DNA from: JAVBNU01 sp964617065
GTDB lineage: Bacteria; Cyanobacteriota; Vampirovibrionia; Gastranaerophilales; Gastranaerophilaceae
NCBI GenBank assembly: GCA_964617065.1
Contig: CAZTVM010000072.1
Coordinates: 1 to 10,198 of the forward strand
Direction: 5' to 3'
Length of the DNA stretch: 10,198 bases
In this document: positions 6,064-10,198 of the stretch, piece by piece
How positions within the stretch are numbered: the stretch's first letter is position 1
Layout of the letters: each line of letters begins with the position of its first letter
Program-made: the position numbers and the translations under genes
Notes under the pieces: generated by a model
Database searches by the model: none
Told to the model about the DNA's origin: nothing
What the model saw: the letters and a program-made list of their open reading frames with translations, nothing else

Positions 6064-7218
6064 TTACACAAAATACTGTGAATTATTAAACGCTATTTTT
6101 TTATCTTGCCAATGATTAAAATGATTAGCAAGATGAGCTTTTCTTTTCTTGCATTTGATTGCAGCTTCGCAACCATTATTTCTATACCCTATACCGGCTC
6201 TATAACCTGAAAAAATATAAAGTGCCGGCAATATAGCTTCTACCCAACGAAATCCTGACATTATACCCGCTGTACCTATATCGTCAATATGACAAGCTAT
6301 ATCTAATATTTCAGGTTTTCGCTCAGAATATATTGAGTCATCATCTTCGTTTTTGCGTTTGTGTTGGTTATCTTTATTTTGAGCTTCAAACAATGGATTT
6401 ACAACTTTTTTACCTATCACATTCGCTGCCAAGCTGCCACAAATCATCCCCATCCCGACAATACCAAATATAACAGTGGCGAGTTTTACCCCAACTGAAG
6501 GATTTTTTATAAACTTTGCCTTTTCTAAACGTTCCAAACCATATAACGCACTGCCTGCACCAACTATACATAAGAATATATTTGCAAAATACTGATAAAC
6601 CCCTTCCTTTATCTTATTAGCAGTCGATTTTTTTGAAGACGTACAGGTAATTTTATCGGCTATCAAACCTCCTAATATCCCCCCACCAACAGCACAAGCG
6701 CCATATAATGGTAACCGCTTCATTTCTGAAAAAACGCCCTTCGACGTCAATTTCTCTTGAGGAGAAAAAAGTGTATTAAATAGAGCGTTACTTTTATCAT
6801 TTTGCGGTATTTTTTTTAACAAAACATCAATTTCTGCAGGCGAAATAAAATTTTTCTTTGTTTTTTTTAAAATTTGTAGTACTTCATCACCGACAATATT
6901 TTTTTGCAAAAAATTATCAACTACAGCGGATTGTTTTTTCAAAAGCTCTGATGAAGACTCTAAAGGCATTAATCCATTAAATATCTTCTTTTGACCAATT
7001 TTTAAACCTCTTGCTGCTAATAAAGTCGCTGATATCGTAGATGTCAATACCAACGTATTTTTTATAAATTTTTCCTTTTGCTTCGACTTCTCTGTTCGCA
7101 AAACGTCAATTCCGCCTATAACTGTAGCTCCTGACACAATTATCGCAGGCATGTGCTTTTGCAATTTATTTATTACCAATGGCTGATCTATATATTTTGC
7201 TAATGCTTTTATACTCAT
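6064..7218 (-). CDS. Polytopic membrane protein of unknown function
   Basis: The product has 384 residues and I do not recognise a named family. Hydrophobic, Gly/Ala-rich segments that look membrane-spanning lie at about 24-39 (PAIIVSGATVIGG), 54-71, 171-189 (LYGACAVGGGILGGLIAD), 210-228, 245-268 (ATVIFGIVGMGMICGSLAAN) and less clearly 318-338 (ILPALYIFSG). Between the second and third lies a soluble segment of about 100 residues (72-170). A charged loop (NKDNQHKRKNEDDD, 281-294) precedes the last hydrophobic stretch, and the C-terminus is basic. There is no cleavable signal peptide; it would insert by its first segment. Glycine-rich 'GxxxG'-type helices suggest tight helix packing, but no transporter or enzyme motif is visible. 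The ATG (7216-7218) has only a weak purine-rich SD. It may be a lineage-specific protein with relatives in Gastranaerophilales (from memory, unverified). Confidence 0.8.
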   Translation of the reverse strand: MSIKALAKYIDQPLVINKLQKHMPAIIVSGATVIGGIDVLRTEKSKQKEKFIKNTLVLTSTISATLLAARGLKIGQKKIFNGLMPLESSSELLKKQSAVVDNFLQKNIVGDEVLQILKKTKKNFISPAEIDVLLKKIPQNDKSNALFNTLFSPQEKLTSKGVFSEMKRLPLYGACAVGGGILGGLIADKITCTSSKKSTANKIKEGVYQYFANIFLCIVGAGSALYGLERLEKAKFIKNPSVGVKLATVIFGIVGMGMICGSLAANVIGKKVVNPLFEAQNKDNQHKRKNEDDDSIYSERKPEILDIACHIDDIGTAGIMSGFRWVEAILPALYIFSGYRAGIGYRNNGCEAAIKCKKRKAHLANHFNHWQDKKIAFNNSQYFV

Positions 7219-7235
7219 GTTTTCTTTATCTTTTT

Positions 7236-7278
7236 GTTAGGTTACCCTAACTTTAATTCAAATAAAGTTAATTGTCAA
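7236..7278 (-). promoter_or_regulatory. Candidate regulated promoter with two overlapping dyads
   Basis: On the minus strand a perfect -35 TTGACA (complement of 7273-7278) is followed after 18 bases by a weak -10-like TAAAGT (7249-7254). Two perfect inverted repeats overlap this core. One is TAACTTTA (7248-7255) with TAAAGTTA (7263-7270), spacer 7. The other is GTTAGG (7236-7241) with CCTAAC (7246-7251), spacer 4. No T tract follows on the minus strand, so neither looks like a terminator for the gene ending at 7280. The likely target is the membrane protein gene starting at 7218. Confidence 0.4.
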
Positions 7279-7279
7279 A

Positions 7280-7963
7280 TTAAAAGCCATATTTTTTTCT
7301 TATTTGTTCAAAAAATTGTTGAAAATTTGATTTACACAACTCAAAATAAGAGAATTGAGATTCAGGAGTTCCCAATTGAGAAAAGCCTAATTGTTCATAG
7401 AATTTAAAATTTTTCCTTACTGAAAAAAGCTTTATTTTTTCGACATTATTTTCAGCTGCGGCTCTAGTTACTCCATAAATATTCAAAGCACCTGCGCCCC
7501 TTAAATTTGACTCGGAATTATTTGCTATACCAGGAGCGGAGGAAAGAAAGTGAATATAAAAATCAGGAGACTCTTTATTTGGAAATGAAGCCATAGAAAC
7601 ACTGACCGTTTTATCTACGAGATTACCAGCATTAATTATTTCATTTTCAGAATTTGCGACTACAATGCCGTAGGGTTTCAGATTGAATAAATTATGTTCA
7701 AATTCTGTTGCAATAGCAGTAGCTTCAAAATTTTTCCAATGTCTTGATATATCTAAAAATAATTCGACATCATTTTTATTATCTCTATCATATTCACAAA
7801 AAAAAGCTTTAAGCGGAGCACGTCTTCTATTTTCACCAAGGAGTGTTTCCATTAATTTAGTGGCAAAACCCCTTTTCTTAATTCTAAGAGTAACTTCATA
7901 AAGTGGTTTAGCTTTGAATTTTATATTATTTCCTATACTATTTTTATTATTGATTGATATCAT
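7280..7963 (-). CDS. GNAT-type acetyltransferase-like protein
   Basis: The product has 227 residues. The C-terminal half shows a GNAT signature. FYIHFLSSAPGI (135-146, a probable beta-4 strand) is followed by LRGAGALNIYGVTRAAAENN (154-173), in which R155-G-A-G-A fits the acetyl-CoA pyrophosphate-binding motif A and its helix. Then come KIKLFSV (176-182) and NFKFYEQLGF (185-194), the usual 'FYxxxGF' end. The N-terminal half is less typical: a short leader with NNIKFKAKPLYEVTLRIKKR (12-31), then a charged region. The substrate is unknown, and the tail after residue 200 is Phe/Lys-rich. No signal peptide or membrane segment is seen, so it is cytoplasmic. The start ATG (7961-7963) lacks a strong Shine-Dalgarno. 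I vaguely recall similar proteins in Gastranaerophilales genomes, with the same FKA/FKG leader. Confidence 0.65.
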   Translation of the reverse strand: MISINNKNSIGNNIKFKAKPLYEVTLRIKKRGFATKLMETLLGENRRRAPLKAFFCEYDRDNKNDVELFLDISRHWKNFEATAIATEFEHNLFNLKPYGIVVANSENEIINAGNLVDKTVSVSMASFPNKESPDFYIHFLSSAPGIANNSESNLRGAGALNIYGVTRAAAENNVEKIKLFSVRKNFKFYEQLGFSQLGTPESQFSYFELCKSNFQQFFEQIRKKYGF

Positions 7964-8067
7964 ACATGAGTAAAACCCGTAAATAAAAAAAGATGCAAAA
8001 TATAAATAATGAACTTTCAGTTAATTATGTCGTTTCTAATAATAGCATCTCGTCAAAGGAGAATAAA
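7964..8067. other. Divergent intergenic region without a confident promoter
   Basis: These 104 bases separate the GNAT-like gene (minus) from the small CPYC protein gene (plus), so promoters for both should lie here. A TATAAA at 8001-8006 (plus strand) is the only -10-like site I noticed, and it has no good -35 at the right distance. The open frame can be extended upstream to 7993, but those residues (MQNINNELSVNYVV and on) look like chance coding. Confidence 0.3.
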
Positions 8068-8415
8068 ATGAAAAAGATTGTAAGTTTATTGTGTTTGATT
8101 GCTCTAAGCACTACTATGACAATTGCATGTCCTTATTGTGAAAAAGCGACTTATTCCTATAGTCCGCAGAATGAGCACACATACTCAAAAACCGTAGTAA
8201 CAGAGGAAAATATAGCAACTAAAAACGGCTACCAAAATACCTACATAGAAGAAACAACAACAGATAATAAACTATCGACAGGCGCAAAAGTAGGTATAGG
8301 CGTAGGAATAGCAGCTCTATTAGCTGGAATAGTTGCAATAGCTGTTACAAGCGACAATACATGCCATCATGACAATTTTAAACACAACTCTCACGAATAT
8401 CACAGGTATAGATAA
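8068..8415 (+). CDS. Small exported/membrane protein with CPYC motif and His-rich tail
   Basis: The product has 115 residues when started at the ATG at 8068. This start is chosen because AAAGGAG (8055-8061) lies 6 bases upstream and the protein then begins with a classic signal sequence, MKKIVSLLCLIALSTTMTIA. Directly after it comes C21-P-Y-C24. Cys21 could be a lipidation site, though the preceding T-I-A is a poor lipobox, or the pair could be redox- or metal-active. A polar Ser/Thr/Tyr-rich segment (27-71) follows. Then a Gly/Ala-rich membrane segment spans about 75-94 (VGIGVGIAALLAGIVAIAVT). The C-terminal tail CHHDNFKHNSHEYHRYR has one Cys and five His, which suggests metal binding. The family is not recognised. 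The gene runs divergently from the GNAT-like gene and ends 18 bases from the convergent metalloprotease gene. Confidence 0.8.
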   Translation: MKKIVSLLCLIALSTTMTIACPYCEKATYSYSPQNEHTYSKTVVTEENIATKNGYQNTYIEETTTDNKLSTGAKVGIGVGIAALLAGIVAIAVTSDNTCHHDNFKHNSHEYHRYR

Positions 8416-8428
8416 CTAATCATCTATA
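8407..8428. repeat. AT-rich 7-base inverted repeat between convergent genes
   Basis: TATAGAT (8407-8413) and ATCTATA (8422-8428) are perfect inverted repeats around AACTAATC and include the stop codon of the gene ending at 8415. A T run precedes the stem on the minus strand, but no T tract follows the stem on either strand, and the stem has only one G-C pair. It is at best a weak terminator; the convergent genes have no better one between them. Confidence 0.3.
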
Positions 8429-8433
8429 AAAAG

Positions 8434-9486
8434 TTAATAACCTTTACGAATTATAGCCTCCCGATAATTTCCAGTATGAATAAAAGGATTATAATCAGGG
8501 ATTATTGGTGGACATTCAATAGATTGATAATACTCTGTAATCTTTTGGAATTCTTCAGGAGTTAGAACAGCATCCTCGTCTAGCATCAAATAATAATTAT
8601 ATTTATCATCACGCCTAACATGAATTTGTTTTGTCATATTATTACTGTCAAAATCATTGGGCATTTCAATGGCTTCAGTCAAAACTGCAATTGCTTCTTC
8701 ATTGTTGGCAACAGCATAAGGTCTAAGCAACTTTTGCAATATTGGCGCAATATCGTCAGGAACTTTATCTGTATTTCGACCACCGTCTATTTCATCTCGA
8801 TAATGTGCATTCTCGTGCAATAAGACCAATAACATCTTCTCTGTAGAATTACAATCAATATTAATAGCTATTCTTTCTGGAGATACTAGTTTTTCATAAA
8901 ATCCCCCACATTCATTCATTTTGGTGAATAAAATTTCCCTTGAATGAGGTAAGTTTGCTTTCTTTTGCAGTTCTATATACTTTTCAGTGGCTGTAATTAT
9001 TTCTTCCATTTTCTCATCAGTTACATCGTTATCAACCTTTAGCTCATAATCAGGATATTTGCTTTTAAAAGCCTTCAACTTTTCCTTTACAAAATTACTT
9101 TTTTCACCATAAAGCGCCTTATTAGCGTTCTCATATTCTTCACCTTCTATATGAGCCAAAATAGATGTATCATTATAAAGTTGGGAATCTTTTTCTGAAA
9201 TTTCCGGTATTTCTTTAGGTCTATAACCCTTTGTTAACTCATAAGCCTTGAACGGCGCTTTATCAGAAAGTAAACATAAATATAATATTTTTTCCACATC
9301 ACTGCATTTGTCATAATATTTTTTGGAATCCTCATTTAATAATTCTTTTGTTTCATTTGATATTCCAGTAGAAACTTGTGGAAAAATTTTATAATTTGTA
9401 CCCGACTGCTTCGTATTACAAGTTAAATTACTCAACGAACCCTGACTATTTAATATCGATTTATAATTAAAATTAGTTTTTGTCAA
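8434..9486 (-). CDS. Putative zinc metalloprotease (HExxH), TTG start
   Basis: The product has 350 residues. In a hydrophobic helix (KMLLVLLHENAHYRDEIDGG, about 217-236) lies H224-E-N-A-H228, the HExxH motif in which the two His bind zinc and Glu225 is the catalytic base. A plausible third ligand, as in gluzincins, is a Glu in NNEEAIAVLTEAIE (261-274). The stretch before the helix, ERIAINIDCN (204-213), fits the edge strand usually found next to the active-site helix. The first 110 residues are polar with one helical section (VEKILYLCLLSDKAPFKAYE). No signal peptide or membrane segment is visible, so it is probably cytoplasmic. The exact family and substrate are not recognised. The start is TTG (9484-9486) with GAGGAG 8 bases upstream. 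The gene follows directly after the rRNA operon on the same strand. Confidence 0.7.
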   Translation of the reverse strand: MTKTNFNYKSILNSQGSLSNLTCNTKQSGTNYKIFPQVSTGISNETKELLNEDSKKYYDKCSDVEKILYLCLLSDKAPFKAYELTKGYRPKEIPEISEKDSQLYNDTSILAHIEGEEYENANKALYGEKSNFVKEKLKAFKSKYPDYELKVDNDVTDEKMEEIITATEKYIELQKKANLPHSREILFTKMNECGGFYEKLVSPERIAINIDCNSTEKMLLVLLHENAHYRDEIDGGRNTDKVPDDIAPILQKLLRPYAVANNEEAIAVLTEAIEMPNDFDSNNMTKQIHVRRDDKYNYYLMLDEDAVLTPEEFQKITEYYQSIECPPIIPDYNPFIHTGNYREAIIRKGY

Positions 9487-9494
9487 TATTTATA

Positions 9495-9500
9495 CTCCTC
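9495..9500 (-). promoter_or_regulatory. Shine-Dalgarno supporting the TTG start of the metalloprotease gene
   Basis: The minus strand reads GAGGAG, 8 bases before TTG at 9484-9486. The next in-frame Met is only at residue 160, so TTG is the most plausible start. The 78-base stretch between this gene and the rRNA terminator is AT-rich, and I see no convincing promoter in it. Confidence 0.75.
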
Positions 9501-9564
9501 TATAAGAAATAAAACAAATACAACACAAAAAATGCTAAATAAACAAAATAAAAATTAAATCAAC

Positions 9565-9598
9565 AAAAAAAAGAACCTACTAAAAAGTAAGTTCTTTT
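9565..9598 (-). terminator. Intrinsic terminator of the rRNA operon
   Basis: The arms 9569-9581 and 9586-9598 form a 13-pair stem (with one G-U pair in the RNA) around a 4-base loop. On the minus strand the stem is followed by a run of eight T. It lies 10 bases after the 5S 3' end, as expected for the end of an rRNA operon. Confidence 0.92.
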
Positions 9599-9608
9599 CA
9601 AAATTAGA

Positions 9609-9723
9609 CTTGGCAACGAGCTATGTTCCCAGGCGGTCATCCGCCAAGTATTGTCGCCGCTAGCAGTCTTTACGATCGTGTTCGAGATGGGAACGAGTGG
9701 TTTCCTGCCGCTTTGTCACCAAG
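9609..9723 (-). rRNA. rrf: 5S ribosomal RNA
   Basis: The minus strand reads from CTTGGTGAC to GTTGCCAAG, whose ends pair to form helix I, about 115 bases in all. The internal CCCATCTCGAACACG is the loop B/helix III signature of bacterial 5S. GGCGGATGACCGCC closes a helix near the 3' side. The ends are set from helix I and may be off by one to three bases. It lies between the 23S gene and a strong terminator. Confidence 0.95.
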
Positions 9724-9856
9724 AAAATTATCGAAGTGATTTTTCAAAATAAATTAATGAAAAATACACTTAGCATAATCACTTGATTATACGCTGAAAG
9801 CTGCACAAAATATAAACTAACGCAATCACAAATCCTAATCATAAAAATGATAGCTA
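9724..9856 (-). other. 23S-5S internal spacer
   Basis: About 133 bases, AT-rich, with no tRNA gene visible. It contains small inverted repeats that may form RNA-processing stems. One is ATAATC (9775-9780) with GATTAT (9785-9790). Another is an interrupted one, TCCTAATCAT (9833-9842) with ATGAT-AGC-TAGGA (9847-9859), next to the 23S 3' end. Confidence 0.7.

Positions 9857-10198
<342 letters not shown>

Noticed and set aside
7993..8067. 25-residue N-terminal extension of the small CPYC protein
   Set aside because: The ATG at 8068 has AAAGGAG at ideal spacing and begins a classic signal peptide; the extension would bury it.
8620..8823. Plus-strand open frame inside the metalloprotease gene
   Set aside because: It is antisense to a longer frame with a clear motif and Shine-Dalgarno; there is no SD or family feature of its own.
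9724..9856. tRNA gene in the 23S-5S spacer
   Set aside because: No GTTCGA-type T-loop, acceptor stem pairing or CCA end is visible; only short AT-rich inverted repeats.

Overview
The window is about 10.2 kb of AT-rich bacterial DNA with dense gene packing and strong Shine-Dalgarno sites. Several signs point to the non-photosynthetic sister group of the cyanobacteria (Melainabacteria/Vampirovibrionia, probably gut Gastranaerophilales). S13 begins MARLSGVDLPR and continues ALTYIYGIG, S11 has ARKGTPFAAQ, S4 begins MARYTGP and L36 is of the cyanobacterial-like form. Several lineage-type proteins carry a short '[I]-[S/K]-F-[S/K]-A' motif near the N-terminus, which I remember as common in such genomes. 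This placement is an inference (about 0.65); the genes themselves are secure.

Layout. 1-295 (minus) is the start of an unidentified protein that runs off the left edge. 497-802 (plus) is a small ferritin-like di-iron protein with its own promoter region containing two dyads. It ends in a terminator at 803-830 that works in both directions. 846-5787 (minus) is a compact ribosomal/transcription operon, in transcription order infA, rpmJ, rpsM, rpsK, rpsD, rpoA, rplQ, truA, rplM, rpsI. The last gene pairs overlap, and an extended -10 promoter lies about 110 bases before infA. secY, adk and map, often found before infA, are absent here.

6064-9486 is an accessory block of four genes. It holds a polytopic membrane protein of unknown function (6064-7218, minus), a GNAT-type acetyltransferase-like protein (7280-7963, minus), a small secreted or membrane protein with a CPYC motif and a His-rich tail (8068-8415, plus), and a putative HExxH zinc metalloprotease (8434-9486, minus). 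9565-10198 is the 3' end of an rRNA operon on the minus strand: the 23S 3' part, a spacer without tRNA, 5S and a strong terminator.

Almost all highly expressed genes (rRNA, ribosomal proteins) lie on the minus strand, so that strand is probably the leading one here. The translation operon couples ribosomal proteins with the RNA polymerase alpha subunit, initiation factor IF-1 and a tRNA pseudouridine synthase. I see no clear new multi-gene system. The points most worth a second look are the metalloprotease next to the rRNA operon, the CPYC/His-rich small protein, the overlapping dyads before the membrane protein gene, the shared N-terminal motif, and the TTG start of rpsD.
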